Assembly (NCBI RefSeq): GCF_008017455.1
Contig: NZ_VRTY01000002.1
Location: 49,726-113,725 of the forward strand
Source of the DNA: Pontibacter qinzhouensis
GTDB lineage: Bacteria; Bacteroidota; Bacteroidia; Cytophagales; Hymenobacteraceae
Length of the DNA stretch: 64,000 nucleotides
Reading direction: 5' to 3'
Positions 25,305 to 33,426 of this stretch are shown piece after piece. How positions within the stretch are numbered: position 1 is the stretch's first letter; each line of letters begins with the position of its first letter. A program made the translations under genes and the position numbers. Under the pieces are notes generated by a model. That model searched no databases. It worked only from the letters and a program-made list of their open reading frames with translations, and had not been told where the DNA came from.

Positions 25305-26642
25305 CTATGGACGAGATTTTTGCAGCAATTGCTCTGCCAGCGGAAGTAACTGCTGCTCCTGTGCCACTGTAATGTTCACCATGGCAAAGGCAGCCTCGCC
25401 ACGTACCATGCGCCAGCGCCAGTCCCATTGGTCAACGGTTTGGTGCCTGCCGTTATCCATCCACCAGGCGGTATACAGCTTTTCTTCTGCCTGGTGCAGC
25501 TCTCCCACAAAGAGGGTTCTAGTGCCTACCTGCACCTGCCGCACTTTCCGGAAGAGGTAGCCACTGCCTTCCCAGCAGATGAGCGGATGGTGTTCTGTTG
25601 CGTAAAATGCGCGGATCGGCTTTACATACACCAGCGCCTCCTGGTTTACAAATTTCTGCACACCTCCTGGCAAAGCCTCTTCTGTAAATCCGGTAAAGGC
25701 CTGCAAACTGGCATTTTTTTCGGCTAGTGGTTTTTTGCCTACCTGTATGCCCGCTGCCAGCAACGAGAGCACCAGGCAACTGTTAACACAGGCAATTATT
25801 CTAATGGAATAAGCCTTCCGAAGCGTTTTAGGTAATTTTTTGTCAAGGATAGCAAACCTGCTTTGGCAGCGGCTCGCTACCAGGTAATAAGGCAAAACGG
25901 CATAGAGTAGGAGGCACAGCAGCCCCATGGTGTCGTGCAGCGGGTTATCGGGCAGAATCCGGAAAAGGACGAGCAGCAAGATCCGGAGCAGGTTGCTGAC
26001 CAGGTTCAGCAGCAGCATAAACCCCAGCAGGAGCAGCGCGAGCAAGGCAGGCAAGCGCCGTCCGGTTTTTTTCTGCAGATGCGCCAGTACAAATACAGCC
26101 AGCAACAACGACACCGCCAGCATAGAAAGCCCCGCACAAGCCGGATCAACAGAAAACTCCTGCCCCTCCAGCACAATAATATTGCCGGCAGCCTCGGCTG
26201 GCAGGTGCACAAGTTGCAAGAGGTTGGTGGCTGCTTCGGTTAGTTGCAACCGAAGCGGGAAGCTCAGCACCTGTGCCACATAGCTGAAAATAGGAGAGCC
26301 GAGCAGCAACACCAGCAGCGGGTAAAGACCAACCTGGCCCCGCCAGCTCCCCAGGCTCCACCACAACGCCAGCACCCAGGCAAAATAGTACACAGTGCCT
26401 GCCTGGGTATAAGCCGCCAAACCTGCCAGGGCAAAAGAGAGTATACCTGCTACCCATGACACCTGCTGCCCCTCATTTTGCTGCATCACGAGGGGCAGCA
26501 GGCCAAGGGCCAGCAGCCAGGGCATGTCCCAGAGCAGGTACTTTTTCAGGAAAAGGAAGGCCAGCAGCAGGTAAGCAGCAATTAGTACTGCACCTGCTGC
26601 TCCATGACCCAGCACACTTTGCGGTAGGTTCTTTAGCTGCAT
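25305..26642 (-). CDS. xrtN: Exosortase XrtN
   Basis: A 445-aa inner-membrane cysteine transpeptidase/protease of the exosortase family. It processes C-terminal PEP-CTERM-like sorting tails. About eight transmembrane helices lie in residues 15-290, then a soluble C-terminal extension. The catalytic triad is visible: C169 in DPACAGLSM, R220 in NLVSNLLRILLL and H236 in DNPLHDTMG. The start overlaps the stop of the upstream gene in TAATG, so translation is coupled to that of the VIT protein, its presumed sole substrate. This pairing of exosortase plus VIT protein is the recognised XrtN system of Bacteroidota. The subtype assignment rests on the partner gene. Confidence 0.86.
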   Translation of the reverse strand: MQLKNLPQSVLGHGAAGAVLIAAYLLLAFLFLKKYLLWDMPWLLALGLLPLVMQQNEGQQVSWVAGILSFALAGLAAYTQAGTVYYFAWVLALWWSLGSWRGQVGLYPLLVLLLGSPIFSYVAQVLSFPLRLQLTEAATNLLQLVHLPAEAAGNIIVLEGQEFSVDPACAGLSMLAVSLLLAVFVLAHLQKKTGRRLPALLALLLLGFMLLLNLVSNLLRILLLVLFRILPDNPLHDTMGLLCLLLYAVLPYYLVASRCQSRFAILDKKLPKTLRKAYSIRIIACVNSCLVLSLLAAGIQVGKKPLAEKNASLQAFTGFTEEALPGGVQKFVNQEALVYVKPIRAFYATEHHPLICWEGSGYLFRKVRQVQVGTRTLFVGELHQAEEKLYTAWWMDNGRHQTVDQWDWRWRMVRGEAAFAMVNITVAQEQQLLPLAEQLLQKSRP

Positions 26643-29176
26643 TAGCGAACCAGGTAAGGTTTAAGCGTCAGGCTGGCTACCAGCAGCACAAACAGCACGA
26701 TCAGTACCCACTCCTCCGGTTCCGGCACCGCCCCCGACGATTTTATGGAAGCATTTCCCAGGGTGTCTTTGCTTTTCTCTATGCCGAAGCGGTCGTAATC
26801 TGCCTGCGTCTCCAGCACAACCAAACTCGAAACCGGACTCACGATGTTTGCCATACGGGCCTCCTCCAGGTGCTGCTCCTCTATATAATCTTTCCTGAAA
26901 TAGTTGGCTCCTATCTGTTGCAGCAAGTGGTTGTAAGAGAACAGCCGCAGAAGGTGGTCCGGAGCGGCAGCACCTGTAGCAGCAGGAGCCAGGGTAGTAG
27001 CAGCAGTTTTAATTATGTTCACCCCGGCTGCTCCCATTGTAACAACCTCTCCTGCAGGCGCTGTAATGGAGAAGATTTTACGACGAAGCTGCTCCTGTAG
27101 CGCCTCTGTAGTGCCGGTGTTGAGCTGTAGTAGCTGCAGCTCTTTCAGGGTTTTGAGGTAAGGGGAGAGGTGCTGGCCCAAATGGAAGGTTCTGATAAAG
27201 GTGCCTTGAGAGAGGTTTTCTGCTAACAGCTCGCTAAACCGGCTGCCTTTCAGGTCTTTCAGGTTAGGGGAACTGCCGGTGCTTTTGCTGATGAGGAGCG
27301 CCTGCTCCGGCTTCCGGATAAGGTGCAGCGGGAACAGCGAATAACTCCGGTGCAGCAGCCGGTCCAGTGTCGGGTCCAGGTTTTGCGGTGTAAGCCTCAC
27401 CATTTCGCCATCGTGCACATATACCTTTTTATGTTTTACAGCTTCCCATACGGCAGTAGCTTCAGCAGGTGTCCAGGCGGCATTCAGGTCGAGGTAAATA
27501 CGGTCCGGCTCGAAGTTCTCTGTAGTTACACGTTGTGGCGCGAGGTGGTAGCGGTAGCCGTTCCAGGTAAAGGCGGCTGTGCTGAAGGCAGGAGCTGCCA
27601 GTGTAAGTTGCCAGCTGTGGCGGTAGGAACCGTGGTAGCGGTGCTCCAGTGGCTTTTGCTCTTTAAAACCCGCCGGTAAGTCGAGGGCTGTGGCTGGCGC
27701 TTGCAGGTAAACGAGGGCAGTTTCCGGAGCACCAGCAGCTGATGGGCCGCTGAAGTAAATGTTCTCGTACACTAACTTCCCATTTTCTGATTGCAACGGC
27801 GAGGTAATTCCAATTTTAAACTGCCTGTCTTCGGTAGGGGTGCACGGAAAAATACGAACCGAAACCGTGTTGCCCTCCTGCCAGTGCACCACCGACGGGT
27901 CGCGCTTCTCGTGACCCACAATGGTGGTGTAGGCGCTGTCGGCTTTGCTCTGGGTGGTAAGGGCTGCTTTTTCTTCTGTGCCGTTTACCCATAGCGAGAG
28001 CGAGGTTACGACACTTCCTTCGGGCAGATGAAACGTGTAGATGGCTTCCTGCTGGTTCCAGTTGCCGGGGTGGCTGTTCCTGATGTTCAGAACTTTTTCG
28101 GTGTAGCTCAGCCGGAACTGTGGGTAGAGCCGCACTTGTGTCAGCACCTGGGAGGTGTGCAGGTGGAGGCCGCTCCAAAGCCTTTGCTGCGCCTGGTGGC
28201 GGGCATCGTACAGGCTCTCCAGTATCTTTACGCGCTCATCTGCCTGTAAGGCTGGTTTACCAAACAGTAAAGAGGCGATCATCACAAAAGGGTCGTGGCG
28301 CTTTAGCTCATCGAAGTTGGTGGAAGGTAAATCCCAGCCGCTGAAATGATCGGATGGCACCTGGTACACCAGGTTCGACTTAATTAACCTTTCGGTGATG
28401 TAGTCTGGTGGCAACTGCTGACTGATGCTCACCCAGCGCGGCAGTTCTGTGTTATCTTCTATAATGTATTCGTGTTGCAGCTGGCTTACCAGGTCGTTCC
28501 GCTCCTGCCACTGCCCCAGAAAATGAACCAGGAACAGGAGGGGGAGCAGGGCACCTCCGCCGAAGCTATACAAATAACGGCCGTCTTCTCTATAGGCTTT
28601 TAGGGCTACCAGCACCAGGCAAACAAGTACCTGCAGAGGCACCAGCACGTGCAACCCGATACCGATGAAGAATGCACCAATAACCCCGATCAGGTAAAAC
28701 GGCAACAGGTAAAGGCTGTAGTACAACATCAGCATGCTGCCGGCTCCGAGCCAGAACAGTAGCAGATGCCGTGCCGTTACAGGCAGGTTCTCCCTGAACG
28801 TATAGCCTACCATGGCAACTCCTAGGGTAATCAAGTACAGGTCAAGCCACTGCACAGAATCCTGGAAAATAGGAATTTCGCGGTTAAGGGAGAAGCAGCT
28901 GATGAGGGCGAGCACCAGGAACTGGAACAGGTGCTCCGGCTTAAAACCTGGCGAGGTGAATTTGCAGTGGCCGCGCACAATCAGGATGACCAGAAACCCG
29001 GAGGCCAGGCAATAATTGAACATAAAGATGCCAAACAGCTCCACATTTTTTGGCAACATGTTCCACTCCGGCAGCAGGTATAGGAGTAGCGAGAGCAGGA
29101 CAAAACCTGTGCCTGTCAGCTGATCAGCAGGCCATTTGGCCACGTGTGCTTTTTTCTGAATGATTTCTAGTTTCAT
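26642..29176 (-). CDS. XrtN-system VIT-domain protein with PEP-CTERM tail
   Basis: An 844-aa protein with about six N-terminal transmembrane helices (residues 20-230). Next comes a soluble region containing a VIT domain (about 345-470: EAIYTFHLPEGSVVTSLSLWVNG, YTTIVGHEKRDPSVVHWQEGNTVSVRIFP). A von-Willebrand-like region with no obvious MIDAS follows. The C-terminus SSGAVPEPEEW (PEP at 818-820), one hydrophobic helix and a basic end (KPYLVR) form a tripartite exosortase recognition signal. Its stop overlaps the exosortase start. VIT domains occur in inter-alpha-trypsin inhibitor heavy chains, but the function here is unknown. A conserved 17-bp palindrome lies 9 bp upstream of its ATG. Confidence 0.87.
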   Translation of the reverse strand: MKLEIIQKKAHVAKWPADQLTGTGFVLLSLLLYLLPEWNMLPKNVELFGIFMFNYCLASGFLVILIVRGHCKFTSPGFKPEHLFQFLVLALISCFSLNREIPIFQDSVQWLDLYLITLGVAMVGYTFRENLPVTARHLLLFWLGAGSMLMLYYSLYLLPFYLIGVIGAFFIGIGLHVLVPLQVLVCLVLVALKAYREDGRYLYSFGGGALLPLLFLVHFLGQWQERNDLVSQLQHEYIIEDNTELPRWVSISQQLPPDYITERLIKSNLVYQVPSDHFSGWDLPSTNFDELKRHDPFVMIASLLFGKPALQADERVKILESLYDARHQAQQRLWSGLHLHTSQVLTQVRLYPQFRLSYTEKVLNIRNSHPGNWNQQEAIYTFHLPEGSVVTSLSLWVNGTEEKAALTTQSKADSAYTTIVGHEKRDPSVVHWQEGNTVSVRIFPCTPTEDRQFKIGITSPLQSENGKLVYENIYFSGPSAAGAPETALVYLQAPATALDLPAGFKEQKPLEHRYHGSYRHSWQLTLAAPAFSTAAFTWNGYRYHLAPQRVTTENFEPDRIYLDLNAAWTPAEATAVWEAVKHKKVYVHDGEMVRLTPQNLDPTLDRLLHRSYSLFPLHLIRKPEQALLISKSTGSSPNLKDLKGSRFSELLAENLSQGTFIRTFHLGQHLSPYLKTLKELQLLQLNTGTTEALQEQLRRKIFSITAPAGEVVTMGAAGVNIIKTAATTLAPAATGAAAPDHLLRLFSYNHLLQQIGANYFRKDYIEEQHLEEARMANIVSPVSSLVVLETQADYDRFGIEKSKDTLGNASIKSSGAVPEPEEWVLIVLFVLLVASLTLKPYLVR

Positions 29177-29185
29177 GTTTAAAGT

Positions 29186-29202
29186 ACTTTGGTTTTCAAA
29201 GT
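29186..29202. promoter_or_regulatory. Operator candidate 1, ACTTTG-N5-CAAAGT (XrtN operon)
   Basis: Palindrome ACTTTG-GTTTT-CAAAGT embedded in AAAGTACTTTG-N5-CAAAGT. The identical 22-base core occurs upstream of the DUF4153-like gene and a variant upstream of 31671. It is 9 bp from the VIT gene start, so it would overlap the transcription start or leader. Confidence 0.7.
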
Positions 29203-29255
29203 GAATGAGTAAAAAAATATTTTAAATTTGAGGGTATTGCCGGAAAGCGCGTGCT

Positions 29256-29313
29256 ACCCTGGAGGTCTATAAGGCCTATTGGCCTTTGGAAGGCCTTTTT
29301 CATTAGCATAATT
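29256..29313 (+). repeat. 57-bp dispersed element, copy 5
   Basis: Somewhat divergent copy: the left end reads ACCCTGG rather than ACCCTTG and the right end CATAATT. The core is CTTTGGAAG. It sits 102 bp after the DUF4153-like gene and 80 bp before the VIT gene start. Confidence 0.75.
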
Positions 29314-29414
29314 TGATGTTCATTCTCTAAAAAAGGCTAAAGGGCTTGTCGTGTAAACTAAAGAAGCAGAGGGTGATGCTATAGCCAGGCTCACGTAAGG
29401 CATGACTTGAGCTA

Positions 29415-30659
29415 TCAAGCGAACTTGAACAGCAGCGGAAAGAGAAAAGTAACGATGATGATCCAGAGTGTGTACAGCGGCAGGAAATTAGCGATGCTGT
29501 TGCCCACATCAGAAATAGGAGCTTTCTTACACGCAACCCTGAATAACTTACCTGTTACAAGCAGCAGATTCAGCAAGATAAGTAAATTACCACCAAGCAC
29601 GGCTATCCGGTTTGGGGTAACGCCCCACTCCGTAATCCGGAAAAGAATGGCTGACAAGGCGATGCCATTAACAACCACAGTTAGGGCTGCCAACAGCAAT
29701 AGCACGATGGTTGTTGCCTGGCTGGCAGTAACCCTTGAGGTTTCTGCCACAGAAAAGAGAATAATCGCCATAACACCGATCAGCAGTGCGTTAAATAGGA
29801 GCAGGAACTCCCGGTCGTTGTAAGGGTCTTTGCCGGAGTACAGGATGGCCACCAGGTACACCACCAGCGTTACCAGCACCAGCGGGCTAAAGAGTTTGGC
29901 AATTACCGGCGATACCTTGTTTACCAGCTGCGGATTAGTTTGCGTGAGGTAAGTGCCGATAATAGGTATGGCCGCCAAACCGAAAATGACTACGTACTCA
30001 AAATAAAAATTTTCTATTTGAAGGCCTATTAATGAGAAAAGCCCGATGGTAATGCCTGTGAGCATTACGCCGGCAATGGTGAGCAGAGCAGCCATAACCA
30101 GCAGGTCCCCGTTGTACCGTAAGTAAGATAGCCTTGCCTCAGGCTTGCGCCATTCTTTTCCGGCATAAGCCACACCTAATACAAACCACAGGAACAACAG
30201 CAGGTGTATGCACGACAACAGCAGCGTATCGCTGTTCTTAGTGTCGGGGAGTAGGTTAATAAAAACAAGGGCAAGGCTGGTGGCAAGGCCCAGAAGCAGG
30301 ACCTGCTGAAGAGGCAATTTATTTTTCCAGGCAAAATAGGCTGCCAGAAAAGGGAAAACGATAAAGCCAATATGGCGAGGGTAAAAGTACTCTTCCGATA
30401 GGTCGAATATGGCAGGAAACTTAGCTGCCAAACCTGCCCCCAAGGCAATTACCAACACCACCACCAGTTCTCTGCCCGATCCCCAGGAGATGTCTTCGGA
30501 AGGATAGTGTAAGCGCTCGTACCAGTAGTCTGCCACTGGAACCTGGCCGAGTTCAGGGTAAAGGCTGCTAAAGGCTTTCCTGAAGTCCTGCTTGTTCTCA
30601 CGGTATAATTTTTCCAGTTCCCGCGGATTTTCGAGGTTGTTGCGTATGAGCTCTTTCAT
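29415..30659 (-). CDS. DUF4153-like polytopic membrane protein
   Basis: A 414-aa integral membrane protein from the ATG at 30659; a GTG at 30716 would read through the operator palindrome and is unlikely. About 60 cytoplasmic residues (MKELIRNNLENPRELEKLYRENKQDFRKAFSSLYPEL) are followed by some 11-12 helices. The motif ITEWGVTPNRIAVLGGNLLILLNLLL near residue 335 and the preceding DPYNDREFLLLFNALL resemble DUF4153 proteins of Bacteroidota. Molecular function is unknown. It lies downstream of the winged-helix regulator with a 66-bp spacer that carries operator candidate 2, so it may be both co-transcribed with it and separately controlled. Confidence 0.72.
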   Translation of the reverse strand: MKELIRNNLENPRELEKLYRENKQDFRKAFSSLYPELGQVPVADYWYERLHYPSEDISWGSGRELVVVLVIALGAGLAAKFPAIFDLSEEYFYPRHIGFIVFPFLAAYFAWKNKLPLQQVLLLGLATSLALVFINLLPDTKNSDTLLLSCIHLLLFLWFVLGVAYAGKEWRKPEARLSYLRYNGDLLVMAALLTIAGVMLTGITIGLFSLIGLQIENFYFEYVVIFGLAAIPIIGTYLTQTNPQLVNKVSPVIAKLFSPLVLVTLVVYLVAILYSGKDPYNDREFLLLFNALLIGVMAIILFSVAETSRVTASQATTIVLLLLAALTVVVNGIALSAILFRITEWGVTPNRIAVLGGNLLILLNLLLVTGKLFRVACKKAPISDVGNSIANFLPLYTLWIIIVTFLFPLLFKFA

Positions 30660-30689
30660 TTTATTTCGAATATAAATTTGAGTTAAAGT

Positions 30690-30706
30690 ACTTTGGTTTT
30701 CAAAGT
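30690..30706. promoter_or_regulatory. Operator candidate 2, ACTTTG-N5-CAAAGT (DUF4153-like gene)
   Basis: Identical in all 22 core positions to the site at 29186. It is 31 bp upstream of the ATG at 30659 and 20 bp downstream of the regulator stop codon. TTACTTTG at 30708-30701 on the minus strand resembles a -7 box. Confidence 0.7.
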
Positions 30707-30725
30707 AAAAAGTCAAAAAAAAAGA

Positions 30726-31034
30726 TTACTCGTTGTTTCTGTTGTTTAAAATCAGCTGCTCCAGCGCATCGAGGTGCTCCTTAAAAGCGCTTTTTCCTGC
30801 TTCGGTTGCCTGGTAGGTTGTATTAGGCTTTCGCCCTACAAATTGTTTTTCAACGCGCAGGTAATTTGCTTCTTCCAGGGCACGCAGGTGGCTGGCCAGG
30901 TTGCCATCGGTGAGTTGCAGTGTTTCTTTCAGGGTGTTAAAGTCCACGCGCTCCTCTACCATCAGCACCGACATAATGCCGAGCCTGGCCCTGCTTTCGA
31001 AGGCTTTATTTATATTTTCGAGATATTCTTTCAC
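30726..31034 (-). CDS. Small winged-helix transcriptional regulator
   Basis: A 102-aa DNA-binding protein consisting of a single winged helix. The recognition region is LKETLQLTDGNLASHLRALEEANYLRVEKQFVGRKPNTTYQATEAGK (about 35-80), with the RKPNTTY wing seen in the MarR/ArsR-like winged-helix DNA-binding family (HTH_27 type). A C-terminal helix (FKEHLDALEQLIL) probably dimerises. It starts 4 bases after the stop of the upstream membrane gene. Small dimeric regulators like this bind short palindromes, and three copies of one lie around this operon, so it is the natural candidate for binding them and for autoregulation. No effector domain is present. Confidence 0.87.
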   Translation of the reverse strand: MKEYLENINKAFESRARLGIMSVLMVEERVDFNTLKETLQLTDGNLASHLRALEEANYLRVEKQFVGRKPNTTYQATEAGKSAFKEHLDALEQLILNNRNNE

Positions 31035-31038
31035 CCTG

Positions 31039-31671
31039 TTAGCTTAAATGGCGCTCGTACTTAAAGTACATAATGGTGCCGTACAGTATATGGAGCACCC
31101 CAAACCCGATGGTCCAGGAAAGGAGGCCGTACCCGATAAAAAAGCACGCCACCAGCCCCAGAGCTATCTCGCAAAGCCCCAGATACCGGATGTCGCTCAG
31201 GGTGTATTTGCTGCCGTTAATAAGCGCCAACCCATAAAACACGAGCATGGCAGGTGCTACCAGGTAAATAATGCCGTGGTAGAGCAGCACAGCACAAAAC
31301 AAACCTCCTACACCCAACGGAATAGCCAGGTTCAGGAGCAGGCGCTGCACTTTCGTGTCCCAGACTGGCTGCTTTTGTTGTCGCGCCTTGCGGGTTGTGA
31401 AATAAATGGCAGCTGCAATAGCCAGCACCATCACCAGCAGCGCCACCGATACCAAAAAGATGATGACCTCTGTATTTAACCCGGAAGCAATAGCAGTACG
31501 GTACTTGATGTTATGCGTGCTCAGGTACCATTTTACAACAGCTGCACCTGCCAGGGCAAAAATACCAGCAAAAACCCCGGCCAGCCCACTTAAGGAGATA
31601 AAGCGGCTGGAACGGTCCATAATGTTCCGGATTTCCTGTAAGGTAGCGAGGTGCTCGTGCTGCTGATTCAT
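31039..31671 (-). CDS. Membrane protein co-transcribed with winged-helix regulator
   Basis: A 210-aa protein of unknown function from the ATG at 31671; the upstream GTG at 31719 would place coding sequence over the promoter and is rejected. A cytoplasmic N-terminus of about 30 residues (MNQQHEHLATLQEIRNIMDRSSRFISLSGLAGV) leads into six predicted transmembrane helices. The ISLSGLAGVFAGIFALAGA segment is characteristic of similar proteins that sit beside winged-helix regulators in many Bacteroidota. The regulator starts 4 bases after its stop. Function may be to sense a membrane signal for the regulator, but this is only inference from pairing. Confidence 0.75.
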   Translation of the reverse strand: MNQQHEHLATLQEIRNIMDRSSRFISLSGLAGVFAGIFALAGAAVVKWYLSTHNIKYRTAIASGLNTEVIIFLVSVALLVMVLAIAAAIYFTTRKARQQKQPVWDTKVQRLLLNLAIPLGVGGLFCAVLLYHGIIYLVAPAMLVFYGLALINGSKYTLSDIRYLGLCEIALGLVACFFIGYGLLSWTIGFGVLHILYGTIMYFKYERHLS

Positions 31672-31678
31672 ATAAAGT

Positions 31679-31695
31679 ACTTTGTGGTTCAAAGT
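31679..31695. promoter_or_regulatory. Operator candidate 3, ACTTTG-N5-CAAAGT (head of regulator operon)
   Basis: Variant spacer TGGTT, with both half-sites and the leading AAAGT conserved. On the minus strand its distal half-site forms the TTTG of the -7 box TAACTTTG, so a bound dimer would cover the -7 region and start site. Confidence 0.75.
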
Positions 31696-31719
31696 TAAAA
31701 TTTGTTTTTGAATTTGCAA
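31690..31719 (-). promoter_or_regulatory. Bacteroidota-type promoter for the regulator operon
   Basis: Minus strand: TTG (31719-31717), 19-bp spacer, TAACTTTG (31697-31690), matching the -33 TTTG / -7 TAnnTTTG consensus. The start would fall near 31684, giving a short leader of about 13 bases to the ATG at 31671. Confidence 0.65.
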
Positions 31720-31918
31720 GCAGCATGTATGTTAATTTTTTACAGATCAGTAGGGTCGGGATAGTTCAAAGGTTGAGAGCTAATAAGCTGCCACAGGTCC
31801 TGAAGATGCTCGCAGGAGCTGTATACCTTGCGAAGTTATAGTGCAGAGTTGTATCTATTTACATTTCGTACGCGATGTTAATTTCTCTTAAGTTCTGTGA
31901 AGAGAGTTAAAGTGGTAT

Positions 31919-31975
31919 ACCCTTGGCAAATTTCTGATGGGAAACCTTCGGAAGGCTGTTTCTATTGAAATAATT
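31919..31975 (+). repeat. 57-bp dispersed element, copy 6
   Basis: Full copy, core CTTCGGAAG. Flanking arms GAAAC/GTTTC pair exactly, where other copies pair AAAAC/GTTTT, a compensatory change. It lies between the regulator operon and the SDR gene, with AATAATT facing the SDR stop. Confidence 0.87.
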
Positions 31976-32090
31976 GGAGTGTAACATGTAAAGGGGCTTT
32001 TATTTAAGAGTTTACCGGACTGCTGCCGCGAGCTGAGAGTCTAACATTATTCTATCTCTTTTGCAATTTATAATAAATCGCATTACCCGG

Positions 32091-32146
32091 TTCTAGCCTT
32101 TGCAAGAGCCAATTTGCATGGCGATTGGCTCTTGCAAAGGCTAGAA
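32091..32146. repeat. Perfect 23-bp stem-loop
   Basis: TTCTAGCCTTTGCAAGAGCC plus AAT (32091-32113) is exactly complementary to 32124-32146 across a 10-base loop. There is no T-run on either side, so it is not a standard terminator. It is 78 bp past the SDR stop. The 13-mer ATTGGCTCTTGCA of one arm recurs at 44405-44417. Confidence 0.85.
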
Positions 32147-32223
32147 GTTCAAGTAAAGGAACAGTGACCGGAAAGGTAAATACAGCAGCTGGAGGCAGTG
32201 CCGTATTTGATGCTCTTGTAAGC

Positions 32224-33123
32224 TTAAATAGTTGGTGAGCCGCCTGTTACCTGCACTGTAGAACCAGTCATATAACTGGAATCCTGAGAGGCTAAAAGTA
32301 CATAAACAGGTGCCAGCTCTGCCGGCTGCCCTGCACGTTTCAGTGGCACGTTTTCGCCAAACGACTTCACTTGTTCAGCTGGCATGGTAGACGGGATAAG
32401 TGGCGTCCAGACGGGACCCGGGGCTACGCAGTTTACCCGTATGCCTTTATCAGCGAGCAACTGCGCGAGGTTGGCACTGAAGTTCTGAATAGCGCCTTTT
32501 GTAGCGGCATATGCCAGTAAGATCGGCTTTGGCTGGTAAGCATTAACGGAGGTTGTGTTTACGATGGTGCTGCCGGGTTTCATGTGTGGCTCTGCTGCTT
32601 TGCAGAGGTAGAACATGGCGTGAATATTTGTACGGAAGGTGTGGTCCCACTCATCGCTCGGAATGTCCTGCAACGACTCCCTCGACATCTGGAAAGCAGC
32701 GTTGTTGACAAGGATGTCTATCTGGCCGAATTCGTCTACAGCCCGCTGTACAATTTTTTTGCAATGGTCTTCCTCGCTAATATCGCCTGGAACCAGCACC
32801 GCTTTCTGACCAGCTTCTTCTATATATTTGGCAGTTTCTTTTGCGTCTTCGTCTTCGCTCAGGTAGGAGATCAGCACATCGGCTCCTTCGCGGGCAAAGG
32901 CAATGGCTACTGCCCGGCCAATACCGGAGTCGCCGCCGGTAATAATGGCCTTACGACCAACCAACTTGCCGGAACCTTTATAGCTTTTCTCGCCATGGTC
33001 TGCCTTCGGAGACATTTCCTCTTCGGTGCCAGGCACCTCCTGCTTCTGCTGCGGATAAGGCGGTTTCGCATACTGCTCCTTCGGGTCCTGCATGTTCGAC
33101 TTTGCTTCTTCTTGTTTGCTCAT
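32224..33123 (-). CDS. SDR-family oxidoreductase (general stress protein 39-like)
   Basis: A 299-aa classical-type short-chain dehydrogenase. A charged, proline-rich N-terminal extension of about 50 residues (MSKQEEAKSNMQDPKEQYAKPPYPQQKQEVPGTEEEM) precedes the Rossmann fold. The cofactor loop is GGDSGIGRAVAIAFAREGADV (about 60-80). NNAAF follows, then catalytic Ser in NTTSVNAYQPKP, YAATK (Tyr/Lys pair), and the PGPVWTPLIPSTM substrate lid. The layout matches YghA/YdaD stress-induced oxidoreductases, which probably use NADP(H) on an unknown aldehyde or alcohol. It is the first of several minus-strand stress-type genes (MsrB, SelO follow upstream). Substrate cannot be assigned. Confidence 0.9.
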   Translation of the reverse strand: MSKQEEAKSNMQDPKEQYAKPPYPQQKQEVPGTEEEMSPKADHGEKSYKGSGKLVGRKAIITGGDSGIGRAVAIAFAREGADVLISYLSEDEDAKETAKYIEEAGQKAVLVPGDISEEDHCKKIVQRAVDEFGQIDILVNNAAFQMSRESLQDIPSDEWDHTFRTNIHAMFYLCKAAEPHMKPGSTIVNTTSVNAYQPKPILLAYAATKGAIQNFSANLAQLLADKGIRVNCVAPGPVWTPLIPSTMPAEQVKSFGENVPLKRAGQPAELAPVYVLLASQDSSYMTGSTVQVTGGSPTI

Positions 33124-33370
33124 AGTTTGTTAGGTTTTTAGTTACACGGTTTCTTTTACGGTTAAAGGAAAGCCATAGCCGCCAGACCCGTTATAAATTT
33201 TAATCTGCGTTTGTCTTTGAAGGCCAGAAATTATTTTGCGAACAGCGCTAAGCGCTATCTGACTTAAACAGCCCCATCAGCTGCTTCATGATGGAATGGC
33301 ACAGATAAAAAATCAAATACTCATTCACTCTATCACTCATTTATAATGAACAAGTGCTTAAGCTGACCAG

Positions 33371-33426
33371 ATTATTTAAATGAAAATGCCCTTCAGAAGC
33401 TTTTTTATCTTAAAAAGGTCAAGGGT
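33371..33426 (-). repeat. 57-bp dispersed element, copy 7
   Basis: Full 56-bp copy in inverted orientation. Core CTTCTGAAG. Its ACCCTTG end touches the msrB stop codon (33426-33428), so the last element base is the last base of the gene. Confidence 0.85.
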
